Source: Antedon mediterranea (lineage: Eukaryota > Echinodermata > Crinoidea > Comatulida > Antedonidae). Taken from it: a stretch of 64,000 nt of DNA. The stretch lies in NCBI RefSeq assembly GCF_964355755.1, contig NC_092678.1, positions 1,263,922 through 1,327,921 on the forward strand, in the 5' to 3' direction. Under the pieces are notes generated by a model. It ran no database searches. It was not told where the DNA came from and saw only the letters and a list, made by a program, of their open reading frames with translations. Position 1 is the first letter of the stretch. Each line of letters opens with the position of its first letter. This document shows positions 21,701 to 33,600 of the stretch, one piece after another. A program made the translations under genes and the position numbers.

Positions 21701-24700
21701 TCAGCCCACTTGGAAATCCCAATAATCCTTCACACAATAGATTGGGTTCTTCAAATTTACTATTACACTTTACAACTTTCTTTCCGTCTGTGTCACAATA
21801 CAGGATATGACCGTTGCTCATTGCATGCATTTTAGCGACCTTAGTTTTTTGTGTCACTTTTATATTGCCAACAAATTTTCCTGATTTGTTGAATTTCAAT
21901 AAATTATTAGAACAGCTTGAAACTACTATACAACCGTCTGAGTCTAATAATACATCTGTTACTCTGTATTTATCTAATTTGTGTTCTTTCATGTTTTCAA
22001 TCGTATGTACAAGTCCCAGTGGTTCCACTTGGATCTTCACTGGAGAACCTTTGATTTTCACTTCACAAGATGTGATCTCCATCTTCCAATCACCTTCCTT
22101 ATCACATCTTCCTTTTATTCTGTACTCTCCACTTCCCATGTATTCAACTTCATCAGTGGCTGTTGTTTTCCCTGATGGCTTTATCAGAGTAGCAGCTACG
22201 TTACATCTATCAATTTCATCCAGGCTTGATACAATCACTTCAAATGCTTGTCCCTCTGTTACAGTAATAGCTTTATCATCTTTGTCAATGGCGTACTTGT
22301 TATCAACGCATACAATTGTACCGAGGCCTTTGATAATGGCATCATCTACCTTTGTATTTAATCTGAAGGTTGGTGTCACTTTTTTGGGATACGATTGGTC
22401 GTTTCGTGATTGCATTTCTTCAATGTTTTTGTTAACGTCATCAATATTTCTCATGTAATCATCAAGCGTTGTTGTATTTCCTGGTTTGTTCATTGTTGTT
22501 TTTGTAATTAATCTCTTCAAACTTTGTGCTTTCTGTTGGTGTGACTCTAGCTCCCTCACTTCACTTTCAGTTGATTTGGTCTTTTCCTTACATACGTTTT
22601 CAAGATCTAATAATAGTTTTTTACCCTCCTTTTTAACCTTTCTAACAATTTCGTCTGTATGCGCTTCTATAGCTGTGCGGCAAAGCTGTACATGCATCTC
22701 AAAATGTACTTTATCATCTATTATAGAATTATATACAACTTCCAATTTCTGTTTGATATCATCAACTGACTCAACAAGGCTAGAGACTTGTTTGTTAAAT
22801 GCATCTATAGCGTTCCATATCGGTTTAGCATCATGTTCTTCATAACACTGCATAAAATGTGTGCATTTCTTGCAAGCACTTTTGCTACAATTTGCACAAA
22901 ACAATTGTAAATTGTTATCTGGATGGTCTTGGCATTTGCGTGGTACTTCCTTTGACATCTGTAAAAACAGGTTTAAGAATGTTATTCTATAGTTAGTAAG
23001 GAGGTTTCATTTTTGGAATGACATACAGTACATACATAGAATCCACAAGGATTTTGAACTGATTGGTCTGTTTGTCAAACTCAATAATGTTAAGAGTTGT
23101 TATAACTTACATTTCTAGCTGGACTTACTACAAGAACGTATCAGCTGACATTGTGAAATACTAAAGGACATTGTGAAATGTTATAATTTAAAAAAAAAAT
23201 TAATATAACATTTTATATACTGTTATTTAGTTATTTAGTATGTAAATTACCTTGTTTTCTTGATGTAGTTCCTTGTACTCCTAAACGTTGTGTATACAAT
23301 ACTGTAGTGATAGAATTAGGTACAGTTATTACATTCATATTATTACTTAGTAGTCTAGCTTTTCTCATGCAAATTATGAATTTGACAATTTTTCAAATAC
23401 TAACTGTATGAAGATAGAAAGAAAGTAGAATCCATTGTGTTGATGATAATCAACAATGAGGAAGTATTATAAAAAGCCTGCAGCCATTCAACTATAATCC
23501 AGAATAAGGTTCACTGTCTTTTTATAAAGCAGTTTAAAATGATCAATATCAACAACAACAAAACAGAAAGAATAAAAGAGAGCTGAAAGAAAAATTGTAT
23601 GAAAACAAATTTATATTTAATTTAAAGTATATTTTAATTTTTTTTTTATTAATTATTATTTTGTTTTATTACAGGTCTTTCAGAAGATAAAGCCAATTAT
23701 TTTTCAAAACAGGTAAAAAATTGTATTGCTAGAAAGAATGAAAGTCAACGAATTTGTGATTTTTTTAAAAATAAAACACTCAATTCATAGCATCTCAGTA
23801 TCTTTTGAAAATAATTATGTTTTATTTATGTTATTTTTTTTTTTTTTTTAGTGGCATGAAAACATCGTAGGTTTGTCTAAGACGGCTGTTGGACAGACTT
23901 TAACAGTGAACCAATTAGTTGATATGGACTGGAAATTTGGTGGTAAATAATTTGTCTTACTTATAACATTCACACCTCATACTGTAGATAATGGAAAACC
24001 TTATTTACAGTAATAGAATAAACTCATTCATTTCAGGTCTCTAACTTAAGAGTTGCATTCAATTTGTGCTGATAATGTTATGTTATGATAATGTTATGTT
24101 ATGATAATGTTATGATAATTAATGTTATGTTATGATAATGTTATGTTATGATAATGTTATGTTTTGTTTATAGTTACAGCAGCAAGTAGTGAACTAAAGA
24201 AAGTTGGTAATACTTTTTTACAGGTAGGTTTTTATAATATTAATATACTTCAGATATTGTATGCAATGCTGTCTATAATATAAATATAATATGCATTGAT
24301 TTCTTATAAAATGATACTTCAATATAAAACGTCTGTATGTACGCCATTTGAATCCAAACCCTGTTAAATAATATGTTAGTGCTTGTGTGTTCATTATACA
24401 ATGTTAATTCAGCCAAAAGTGTTCCCTAACTGACTTTGTGTGTCCCTTGGATAGAGTAATAGCACTGTCTGTTAACTATATTAAATAAATATCAATATGT
24501 TATTTCAGTTAAAATTAGTTGTCAACAAAGGAAACAAGATGGAGAATGTGTATATGGGTAAGTCTTTCTACTTTCTACTCTCAGTAAAGTATTTTTATTT
24601 TCTGCTTGTTTTTGTATTTTTATGAATGTTTTTTTATATTTGTTGTGTGGATATTTTCTGAAATATTGATTGAAATGCTGTATTTTATCTTTATGTACTA

Positions 24701-25049
24701 CTTGGTAAGAGGATTCACAAGCTCCTGTCAGGGATTTAGTTCCCTTTTGTGTTTCCTGCCACTTACTTTGTAGTATTATTGTAGTACTATTGTGCTATTT
24801 AAGGCATTTCTCATTTCTATAAATAACTATTGAAAAATATCATTTGTTATGTTAAAAGTAATTGATTGAGTTAAAAAATGAGTCACCTTTGTGTAATAAA
24901 TTTGATAATAATTATGCTAGATGAATTGTAACATTTTCTTAATGAATCATTCTGTTTTAAAATTATTTACAGAACTGACGGTACCACAATTTTATTCATT
25001 TCTTCATGAGATGGAAAAAGCAAAAGCAAGTTTGGAGTACTTCAGTTAG
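15782..25049 (+). CDS. COMMD7: COMM domain-containing protein 7
   Basis: Nine coding exons: 15782-15868, 16328-16381, 16561-16663, 16835-16891, 23675-23712, 23852-23942, 24174-24223, 24509-24557, 24973-25049. Phases join to 201 aa, matching the ~200 aa family length. The helical N-terminal domain (about 17-125) is followed by the COMM domain (about 132-200) with NQLVDMDWKFGVTAASSELKK, LQLKLVV and VPQFYSFLHEMEKAKASLE, close to COMMD7 as I remember it. COMMD proteins form the decameric ring of the Commander complex, which recycles endosomal cargo and affects NF-kB and ubiquitin ligase activity. Intron 4 (16892-23674) is 6.8 kb and carries two complete NHL genes on the opposite strand. The start ATG lies in a plausible position in the bidirectional promoter region. 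Confidence 0.93.
17186..18925 (-). CDS. B-box / filamin-type / NHL-repeat protein (TRIM2/3-like, RING-less), copy 1
   Basis: A single 579-codon exon with its ATG directly after a splice acceptor (tttttacag), so a non-coding 5' exon is expected; a donor-like CAAG|gtaatt lies near 19218. Domains: B-box zinc finger 9-42 (Cys9, His12, Cys21, Cys24, Cys29, Cys32, His42), coiled coil about 50-190, filamin/ABP280-like Ig fold about 205-315 ending in MEITAGV...VNIKVEP, then NHL beta-propeller repeats to the end (ILVSSNSNELLKF; PRDVTLTKEGNLMVADWGNHRIQ). No RING is present, so it is unlikely to be a ubiquitin ligase by itself. TRIM-NHL proteins often act as adaptors or RNA/protein binders; this one's target is unknown. 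It is nested antisense in COMMD7 intron 4. Confidence 0.85.
   Translation of the reverse strand: MSKEVPRKCQDHPDNNLQLFCANCSKSACKKCTHFMQCYEEHDAKPIWNAIDAFNKQVSNLVESVDDIKQKLEVIYNSIIDDKVHFEMHVQLCRTAIEAHTDEIVRKVKKEGKKLLLDLENVCKEKTKSTESEVRELESHQQKAQSLKRLITKTTMNKPGNTTTLDDYMRNIDDVNKNIEEMQSRNNQSYPKKVTPTFRLNTKVDDAIIKGLGTIVCVDNKYAIDKDDKAITVTEGQAFEVIVSSLDEIDRCNVAATLIKPSGKTTATDEVEYMGSGEYRIKGRCDKEGDWKMEITAGVAHLKGTPVNIKVEPLGLVHTTDTIGDHKVDNKYCLSDVQLDKDGCILVSSNSNELLKFNHSGEFVAHIQLAHNVRVNKMHTMGNGRILYSDTEGKRVVMCNDTLQEISQFGKEILINPWGLAVNEKTRVLFVTDFQAHCVFKFNVDDGRLLGKIGLEGELHYPRDVTLTKEGNLMVADWGNHRIQMINANGTFIKTLVIEGEEDGKVKYPNAIVTDSDENIIVASINKLQLFDKNVLFIKRIDGKNDGINSTSGISVISNRQRKLIAANLGENNVKILNY
18042..19459 (-). repeat. 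Near-identical duplicated block, left copy
   Basis: Matches 22072-23491 with only scattered substitutions over ~1.4 kb. It covers the 5' half of the NHL gene plus its upstream flank. Similarity drops sharply at both borders. Confidence 0.85.
19460..19987. other. AT-rich intron sequence, nothing recognised
   Basis: Between the duplicated block and the G-rich-ended element; no exon or clear repeat seen. Confidence 0.45.
19988..21131. mobile_element. ~1.14-kb insertion with G-rich imperfect inverted ends (hAT-like)
   Basis: Left end caggggacgatttaggagag followed by a G run and gtcgggcccca. The right end, read on the opposite strand, is agaggggcggatctaggat ... G run ... gcccgatatggg. A CAGGGG start is typical of hAT-type ends. 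AATTCA occurs in both flanks. There is no transposase frame, so it is non-autonomous or dead. The inside includes a LINE-like tail (20510-20575, aaataaattcaatcaatcaa). Confidence 0.6.
21210..22958 (-). CDS. B-box / filamin-type / NHL-repeat protein (TRIM2/3-like, RING-less), copy 2
   Basis: A single 582-codon exon, with ATG after the same acceptor as copy 1. Residues 1-297 are almost identical to copy 1 (N176D and few others). From about residue 298 the proteins diverge: SCEVKIKGSPVKIQVEP here against AGVAHLKGTPVNIKVEP, and the NHL propeller differs at many positions while keeping the repeat framework (CPRDVTLTKEGNLMVVDWGNHRIQ). B-box, coiled coil and filamin-type fold are as in copy 1. The frame is intact, so both copies are probably functional with different propeller surfaces. 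Confidence 0.85.
   Translation of the reverse strand: MSKEVPRKCQDHPDNNLQLFCANCSKSACKKCTHFMQCYEEHDAKPIWNAIDAFNKQVSSLVESVDDIKQKLEVVYNSIIDDKVHFEMHVQLCRTAIEAHTDEIVRKVKKEGKKLLLDLENVCKEKTKSTESEVRELESHQQKAQSLKRLITKTTMNKPGNTTTLDDYMRNIDDVNKNIEEMQSRNDQSYPKKVTPTFRLNTKVDDAIIKGLGTIVCVDNKYAIDKDDKAITVTEGQAFEVIVSSLDEIDRCNVAATLIKPSGKTTATDEVEYMGSGEYRIKGRCDKEGDWKMEITSCEVKIKGSPVKIQVEPLGLVHTIENMKEHKLDKYRVTDVLLDSDGCIVVSSCSNNLLKFNKSGKFVGNIKVTQKTKVAKMHAMSNGHILYCDTDGKKVVKCNSKFEEPNLLCEGLLGFPSGLTLNNKTKVMYVADFHSHCILKINVENGNLLGKIGSEGKEHGKLDCPRDVTLTKEGNLMVVDWGNHRIQMFDANGIFIKTLVNEGEEIGKVMYPHSIVMDMDENIIVASRNKLQLFDINGIFIKCIGGINDGIDFPWGMCVISNRPRRLAIANRGKDNVKIFNY
22072..23491 (-). repeat. Near-identical duplicated block, right copy
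   Basis: Partner of 18042-19459. The left border falls inside the coding sequence at the codons for MEIT; the right border falls after agcctgcagccattcaa. Confidence 0.85.
24071..24165. repeat. ATAATGTTATGTT microsatellite
   Basis: gataatgttatgttat words repeated about six times in a COMMD7 intron. Confidence 0.85.
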
Positions 25050-25060
25050 TTTCATCAGGA

Positions 25061-25256
25061 CTTTGAATTATGGGATATGGAACTTTCTGATGACTGCATT
25101 GTGGGATGGAACTGTCTGGCTTTGAATCATGGGATATGGAACTTTCTGATAACTCTGCATTGTGGGATGGAACTGTCTGACTTTGAATTGATATGGGATA
25201 AGAAACAGTACGATGACTTTGAATTATGCTGAGATATGGAACTGGAATTTGGCTTT
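25061..25256 (+). repeat. ~60-bp imperfect tandem repeat in the COMMD7 3' UTR
   Basis: ctttgaattatgggatatgg ... gggatggaactgtctg occurs twice in full and a third time degenerately, starting 12 bases after the stop codon. It probably lies in the mRNA 3' UTR. Confidence 0.75.
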
Positions 25257-27683
25257 GAATTATATTTTAAAGAAATCTAATCAAATTACAATGATAGTTA
25301 AATATATAATATATATATTGGGGTGGGGGTGTTGCTTATAGGATTATATTTTCCAAACTATATAAATGTTATACATACATTTTGTATATGAACATATATT
25401 AAAAATAATATTGTTACTTTCGACTTTCTTTGGTTTTATTAATATAGTTTCCTTTATTTTATTATATTTTATATTATTTAATTTTAATAATGAGGTTATT
25501 ATTTTGATATTATGTCAAGCATTAGGAAAATTACATTGGCGGTTTAATTAGATTTGTTTGTCAATGCCAGGATCATGTACAGTAGAATCAAATAGATAAT
25601 AGATTATCCTCCATGGATTATTTATATTCTCTTTGACAAATTTGACACAGTTTTTGAATTTGAATGCCTTCCATGCTACAAATAAAATCCTAATCTAATC
25701 CTTTTTGACAAATTGTGCTTTCCATATTACCAAAGAACAACTAAATCGATACCTTTTTGATGAGTTTTGCACACCGTACTACTAAGGAAGATTTAATTTA
25801 AATTCATTTTTGACTGATTTAATCCTTTCTAACGAAATTTGCTTTTCATACTAATCATATTTGTTATCCCTTTGGAAAATGTTGCCTATCATGACGATGA
25901 GATGTTAAAAAATTTATAAAAATTAATTTGTGTTTGCCGCCCTCTTTTGTTAGCTTTGAACAACCTCGCAATATATTGCACTTTTGGCGCTTCGTATTTT
26001 TGTGCAGTAATTTCTATTTATACATGGGCTATCCTTTTCGAACTGTCAAAATGTTGTCATAAACATCGCTATATTTAGCTCATTGATGGTAAGTATAAAT
26101 GCAACAGCATGTTCAAGATTATTACAAGGGCGATAAGGGCTGACTGCGGAAGTTTGGTAAGGAATATCCTTTTTATATTAGTATAGGCTAATTAATAGTA
26201 TTTAATACTCTCGATTTATTGAGTTAGGCCTCGCCGCCTCATCATCGGCCTTCGTTTTTATATGAATGAGTGAGGTGAGGCGTGGCGGGTTTCTCTCTAG
26301 CTACCTTCCATTAGTGGCCTACGCTAGCCTAGCCTATAAGTTACAGTACTATATATAAACCCCTCCCAGCCACTCTGCATTGTGGTTAATAAGATAATAA
26401 TTATACGTTTTTGACCATTGAGTAGGCTATTCTATTATTTTTTTAAAATAAACAAATTTTATATTATTAAAAAAAAATAATATTATTAATAGGGATAACG
26501 ATGTAAAATTAAAAGTTAATATTTTTCAAACAAATTATACATTGCCTGTTAGTATTTTGTATCAATATTATAATAAAGAAAGAATTATGAAAATATGACT
26601 TGTAGTTTTCGAAATATAGGGTTTAAAACATCGCCGAAAATGATCGTTTTTAGCCACGAACGATGTAAACAAATTGCGCCCTCAGTCGACAATTGTATGA
26701 ACTAGTCATTTTTCGTAAAAATAATTATATAAAATCACGATTTTAAGTAACATATTTTATATATCAACATTGTAAAATTCAATAAAATATGATATTACTT
26801 ATTTATTATATAAAAAAGAGTGTTTATTTAACCTCGTTCGAAGAATTTCAATGCATTATTTTCCTGTGTAATTGGACAGGCCTGACACCATGTGACTTCA
26901 CGGCACTCGCGAGAAAATTATTCCGCTGTGTGTTGAATCGCGTCAACCAATCAAAGGGCGAGAATCCAAAATCGTTCAACCGTGAGACTTGCGGAGCGGT
27001 CGAATGCGGAGGTTTGATTGGCTTGCGATGACATCATACCATAAAATGGCGTTTTTGTAGTTGAGCCCCTCGGAATTTTTCAAAAATTATTTAAAAAATG
27101 GACTAAACGGATATTTTTTATGGTATATGGGTTGTTACTATGAAATATTCGAATCATAAAGGCCTCATATCTGGATAAAATTGTTTTTTTAGCAGTTAAA
27201 ATTAATATTTTTCTTAGTAACAAGCACATGGTATGTGGAACTATATTATCTTGGTGTAGGAATAAAAAACATTTTGAGGTCATAAGAGGCTCAACTACAA
27301 AAATAAGGTTGAAATGGTAGGTCATTGAGCCTTCCGAGGGTTTCGTAGTAAACAAAAGCTATACGCGCTAGGCGATAACGATCTTTTAACCACTATATTC
27401 ACATTTTTGGTTGAATGAAATGGAAATAAAAAATACTTGATCTTATAGAATAATAGGTAAATAAATATATACTCAAAATAATATATTTATAATTAATTTA
27501 TTTTCAGAACAATTACCTAATAAAAAGTGTTTACCAAAGTAAAAAAACACCGCGTCAATGACATTGCGCGCATAGTAACGTGCGCGCTGTTTAATCGTGG
27601 TAATGAAAATGGAGTCAGCTCTCGGTATCCCTATTATTAAATATTATGTTCTAGAATTGTACTCTACTTGGACGTAATTACTA
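25257..27683. other. COMMD7 3' flank and RhoBTB 5' flank
   Basis: No supported coding exon. An inverted repeat pairs tttttgtagttgagcc (27052-27067) with ggctcaactacaaaaa (27287-27302), perhaps an old MITE. A CCAAT (aaccaatcaaag) near 26947 and gattgg near 27014 lie in a locally GC-richer stretch (26870-27060) that could be a promoter. Confidence 0.4.
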
Positions 27684-30600
27684 ATGATGATGAATCTAAA
27701 GGTGACAGTTGTGGGTGACGGTGCAGTCGGCAAAAGCTGTATGCTAATAAGCTACAACACGAACTCATTCCCATCGGAATACGTTCCCACTGTGTTTGAC
27801 AATTACGCAGCTAACGTATTGCATAAAGGAAAGGCGTATAACATAGCATTTTTTGATACAGCTGGCCAGGTACAAATATTATAATACAGTAGAACCCTTT
27901 CTTTAGGACACTCCTGTTCATGGGACACTCCTGTTCATGGGGCACCCCTGTTCATGGGACACCCCTATTAATGGAACACCCCTGTTCATGGGACACCCCT
28001 ATTAACAGAACACCCCTGTTCATGGGACACCCCTATTAACAGAACACCCCTGTTCATAGGACACATCTGTTCACGGGACACCCCTGTTCACAGAACACAT
28101 CTGTTCATGGGACACCCCTGTTCACAGAACACCCCTGTTCATGGGACACTCCTGTTCATGGGACACCCCTATTAATGGAACACCCCTGTTCATGGGACAC
28201 TCCTGTTCATGGGACACCCCTATTAACAGAACACCCCTGTTCATGGGACACCCCTATTAACAGAACACCCCTGTTCATGGGACACCCCTATTAACAGAAC
28301 ACCCCTGTTCATAGGACACATCTGTTCATGGGACATCCCTATTAACGGAACACCCCTGTTCATGGGACACCCCTGTTCACAGAACACCCCTGTTCATGGG
28401 ACACTCCTGTTCATGGGACACCCCTATTAATGGAACACCCCTGTTCATGGGACACTCCTGTTCATGGGACACCCCTATTAACAGAACACCCCTGTTCATG
28501 GGACACCCCTATTAACAGAACACCCCTGTTCATGGGACACCCCTATTAACAGAACACCCCTGTTCATAGGACACATCTGTTCATGGGACATCCTATTAAC
28601 GGAACACCCCTGTTCATGGGACACTCCTGTTCATGGGACACCCCTATTAACGGAACACCCCTGTTCATGGGACACTCCTGTTCATGGGACACCCCTGTTA
28701 ACGGAACACCCTGTTCATGGGACATCACTGTTCATAAGACACCCCTGTTTATGAGACACCCCTGTTCATGAGACACCCCTATTTATGAAACACCCCTTTT
28801 CACAGAACACCCCTGTTCATGGGACACCCTTGTTCATGGGACATCCCTATTCACGGAACACCCCTGTTCATGGGACACCCCTGTTCATGGGACAGCCCTA
28901 TTAAAAAGACACTTTCCTGTAAAACAAGTGCAGGCCAATGTATATTTTAACACTACTGTATATCGAACCCCATATTCAGAGGACACCCTTATTTAAGGGA
29001 CACTATTTTAAGGGTAAACTCTTTAATGGGAACAGTTCTGAAATCTTTAAAAAAAAAAAGTTAATTCTCATGATAATTTCTTATTTCAGGAAGATTATGA
29101 TAGGTTGCGTCCATTGTCCTATCCTGGAACCGATGTCTTCCTGCTGTGTTTTAGCGTTGCTAGCAGAGACTCATTAACTAATATTCCAGAAAAATGGCTT
29201 CCTGAATTAAAACACTTCTGCCCATCTACACCTATAGTACTAGTTGGCAATAAATCAGGTAAGTTTCCTAAGTTTTTACAATACCCTACATTTTTTTAAA
29301 GTCCATTAAAAAGACTTCTTGATCTCTGACAGGATTTAAACCAGGAATCCACTTTACATGGTTATAACATATGCATCATTGTTTTTCTGCCATCAGATTT
29401 AAGAAGTTCGAGTCGAGCTTCTGAACATTTGGTGCCATTGAGTGAATGTAAGAGTGCAGCCAAGAAGTTTGGCCTGACATATCATGAGACAAGTGCTCTC
29501 ACCATGGACGGCTTGAAGGAACTATTTGAATATGTGGTAGGTAATCTTTATACAAATCTGCTAAATATCTATTTTTACATAGTTTATCTGTTTTTTAAAT
29601 GTTATATACCACTCCTGTAGTTTTATATACCTTTGACCCTTTTCTATATAATCAAATTGTTTGTTTGAGCTTGTTAACAAAATATTAGACCAATAAAGAG
29701 TGTATTGTGTATAAAATCTATTCAGGATCCCCACTATTAAGAGCACACTTTGTTTTATGTCCCGAAGGTGTCCCTTAATAGAGCTTCTACTATAGTGTAT
29801 TATATATAGTGTATATTGTATGGGGCAAAAAAATGTGTTGTGCCCATATATAGACATAATGATGTCATATCACTACCATATTTAAGCATATCACTACTAT
29901 ATTTGGGCATGTCACACTTTTTTCATACTAGTTTAATAGTGTAGACAGGGCTTAATATTCCAGCTCTTAATTTTGGTTTTATTCATTCAAGATTGATGTA
30001 GGCGTGGCCCAGACTACAAAGTCAAAAAGGAAGTCAATTTTTGGCAAACGTAGTGCCAAAGCTGTTCCGCTTCCTCCAGTGATGCCTCCAGCTGGTGAGT
30101 ACAGATTTCTTTGCAGTTACTGCAGTAACTACTACTTGTTTACTCTTTAACCTGTTTATACCTTTTTCTGGATAATCACACACACACAGGTGTTGTAATG
30201 TATAATAAATCTAAATTATTTTGATTTAATTAATAATAAGTTATTGTCTTATATTCTTTATTACAGGTCAAGCACCATGGATAGAAATAAAGACATCTGT
30301 ATTTGGAGAGCACTGGTTAAATGCTCTTCGTCAGCCGCAACACGCTGATGTAACATTTCTCGTTGGCAATGCGCAACTACAGGCACATAGGCTAGTACTA
30401 TGTTGCGCTTCTAAATTCTTCGCCCGCTTGTTTGCGATAGAACCGCCTCAAATGGTATGTTGTTTTTAAATTCATCCATGCACCTACAATAAATACATAA
30501 GACTGAATATAAAAAACTTTGCATATAAAGGAACACTTGAATGGAACAACCTTAGTGTTGACATTCACTCGTCTACGGCCATACAAACTTGATTAAAACG

Positions 30601-33600
30601 TTTACATATATATTTATATAATATATGACATAATATTATTAAAACATTGTTGAAATTGTATTTGTATTTTGTTGTTTGTGCACAGCCCAGGAAAAACAAC
30701 CATGTGATGATCTGGGCCTCTGTGGTTAAATAAAGTAGAACCATGTGATGATCTGGGCCTCTGTGGGTAAATAAAGTAGAACCATGTGATGATCTGGGCC
30801 TCTGTGGGTAAATAAAGTAGAACCATGTGATGATCTGGGCCTCTGTGGGTAAATAAAGTAGAACCATGTGATGATCTGGGCCTCTGTGGGTAAATAAAGT
30901 AGAACCATGTGATGATCTGGGCCTCTGTGGGTAAATAAAGTAGAACCATGTGATGATCTGGGCCTCTGTGGTTAAATAAAGTACAACCATGTGATGATCT
31001 GGGCCTCTGTGGGTAAATAAAGTAGAACCATGTGATGATCTGGGCCTCTGTGGTTAAATAAAGTAGAACCATGTGATGATCTGGGCCTCTGTGGGTAAAT
31101 AAAGTACAACCATGTGATGATCTGGGCCTCTGTGGTTAAATAAAGTACAACCATGTGATGATCTGGGCCTCTGTGGGTAAATAAAGTAGAACCATGTGAT
31201 GATCTGGGCCTCTGTGGGTAAATAAAGTAGAACCATGTGATGATCTGGGCCTCTGTGGGTAAATAAAGTAGAACCATGTGATGATCTGGGCCTCTGTGGT
31301 TAAATAAAGTACAACCATGTGATGATCTGGGCCTCTGTGGTTAAATAAAGTAGAACCATGTGATGATCTGGGCCTCTGTGGTTAAATAAAGTAGAACCAT
31401 GTGATGATCTGGGCCTCTGTGGGTAAATAAAGTAGAACCATGTGATGATCTGGGCCTCTGTGGGTAAATAAAGTAGAACCATGTGATGATCTGGGCCTCT
31501 GTGGTTAAATAAAGTAGAACCATGTGATGATCTGGGCCTCTGTGGTTAAATAAAGTAGAACCATGTGATGATCTGGGCCTTTGTCGTTAAATAAAGTAGA
31601 ACCATGTGATGATCTGGGCCTTTGTGGGTAAATAAAGTAGAACCATGTGATGATCTGGGCCTCTGTGGTTAAATAAAGTACAACCATGTGATGATCTGGG
31701 CCTCTGTGGGTAAATAAAGTAGAACCATGTGATGATCTGGGCCTCTGTGGGTAAATAAAGTAGAACCATGTGATGATCTGGGCCTCTGTGGTTAAATAAA
31801 GTAGAACCATGTGATGATCTGGGCCTCTGTGGTTAAATAAAGTAGAACCATGTGATGATCTGGGCCTCTGTGGTTAAATAAAGTACAACCATGTGATGAT
31901 CTGGGCCTCTGTGGTTAAATAAAGTAGAACCATGTGATGATCTGGGCCTCTGTGGTTAAATAAAGTAGAACCATGTGATGATCTGGGCCTCTGTGGGTAA
32001 ATAAAGTAGAACCATGTGATGATCTGGGCCTTTGTCGTTAAATAAAGTAGAACCATGTGATGATCTGGGCCTCTGTGGTTAAATAAAGTAGAACCATGTG
32101 ATGATCTGGGCCTCTGTGGTTGAATAAAGTAGAATTGAATAATAATAATAATACATATATCCTAAAATGTGTGATAACAAATTTGCCATTAGTTAATACA
32201 AATATATTTAAAGAATAGGAGAAACTATTGCAAAGTAAGTTCCTCTATACACAATATTGAGTTTAATTTTGTTCCTCATCTATCAAGATTTATAATAATA
32301 ATAATTATTTTTACAGAATAATAAGAAAGTTAATAACGCAGACAAGCCTTACAGCAATAGTGATGTGAATGAAGGGAAGATTCAAGGACTTGCAGGAATA
32401 TTGGAGGAAAAGAAAGAGGATAAAACATCAATGACGTTTGTTACAATCAGTGCGGATGTCGCCTTCAAACCGTTCAAACAGTTGTTGGAGTTTTACTACT
32501 CAGGTACTTAAAGTTTTATTAAAGCTCTGTCTACACTAACAAGTTTGACAAAAAAAGTGTGATGTGCCCAAATATGGTAGTGTTATGACATCATCATGTC
32601 CATATATGGGACACATTTTGTCACATAAAGATAGAGCATTAGAGTACAGAAGCCTCAACTTGGAAAAATAAAATATTGGAATATTTTATGAAAGCATAAA
32701 CAAACAATAGAGGGCACTATATTACAGAAAAAATAAACCATAGAGGGCATCATTTAAACAATATTTATCCAGTTTTTTATCATTTCTTTATCTAATTGGA
32801 GTTCTTTGTAATAATAATATTCGATAATTTTAATATATAATATAGAATATTATTAATAAAGAGATATTCATTTATTTAACTCCACAGGTTTACCATGTTT
32901 AGACGCCGAAGAACCTGAAGAAGATTTAAAAGCGCTAAGAGATGTTGCCAAGATCTTCAACGAGCCCCGCCTAGAAGAGGTTGTCAATAACTTGGAGAAT
33001 GATGAGGAATTTCTAAATCCAAGTATAGGAACATACTTAAATGATGAGATGGGAAAACAGGCCAAACAACTGTTTTTTAACCAGCCTGCTTTATCTGATA
33101 TGAAATTCAATGTTGAAGGTACTGTATATATATTTTGAATTCTTTAATTTTAAGAAATTGGTTGGTAATGAAATAAAAACATTTTACATTTCATTGCAAC
33201 TCATTTGTCGTATTCGATTGTGAACTTCCGTACTTTTTGTATTCAAATGGTAAATTGTAAATGGATTGTGCTCAACAAAAAATCATTGGAATAGAAAGCA
33301 TTAACAACACAAGCTTTTTCGTTAAGAACAATCTCAACGCTATAAATACTTGGTTAAATAAGTACACAACAGAAAAACTGTACTCAAAGCTAAAGTCCCA
33401 TTGTTTATTCTATTTGTGCAATATTATTTTCAAATGCTGTAATTTATTGATAAAATATTATCCACTTTTTCTTCAATTAGGTACAACTGTGTATGCTCAT
33501 AAAATTGTCTTAGCAACCAGAAGTGAAGTCATGTCAGCCATGTTTAGTGGTAACTTTGCCGAAGGGAGCTCGGGAGAAGTCTCTATAACGGACACAAATC

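Noticed and set aside
30565-32056. Many overlapping minus-strand frames with [16 protein letters not shown]-type repeats
   Set aside because: They are read-through of the 41-bp array, which has no minus-strand stop in any frame; no splice or start context.
33261-33480. In-frame upstream extension of the RhoBTB exon at 33481
   Set aside because: It precedes a clear acceptor (cttcaattag), and the spliced join restores the BTB2 sequence in phase.
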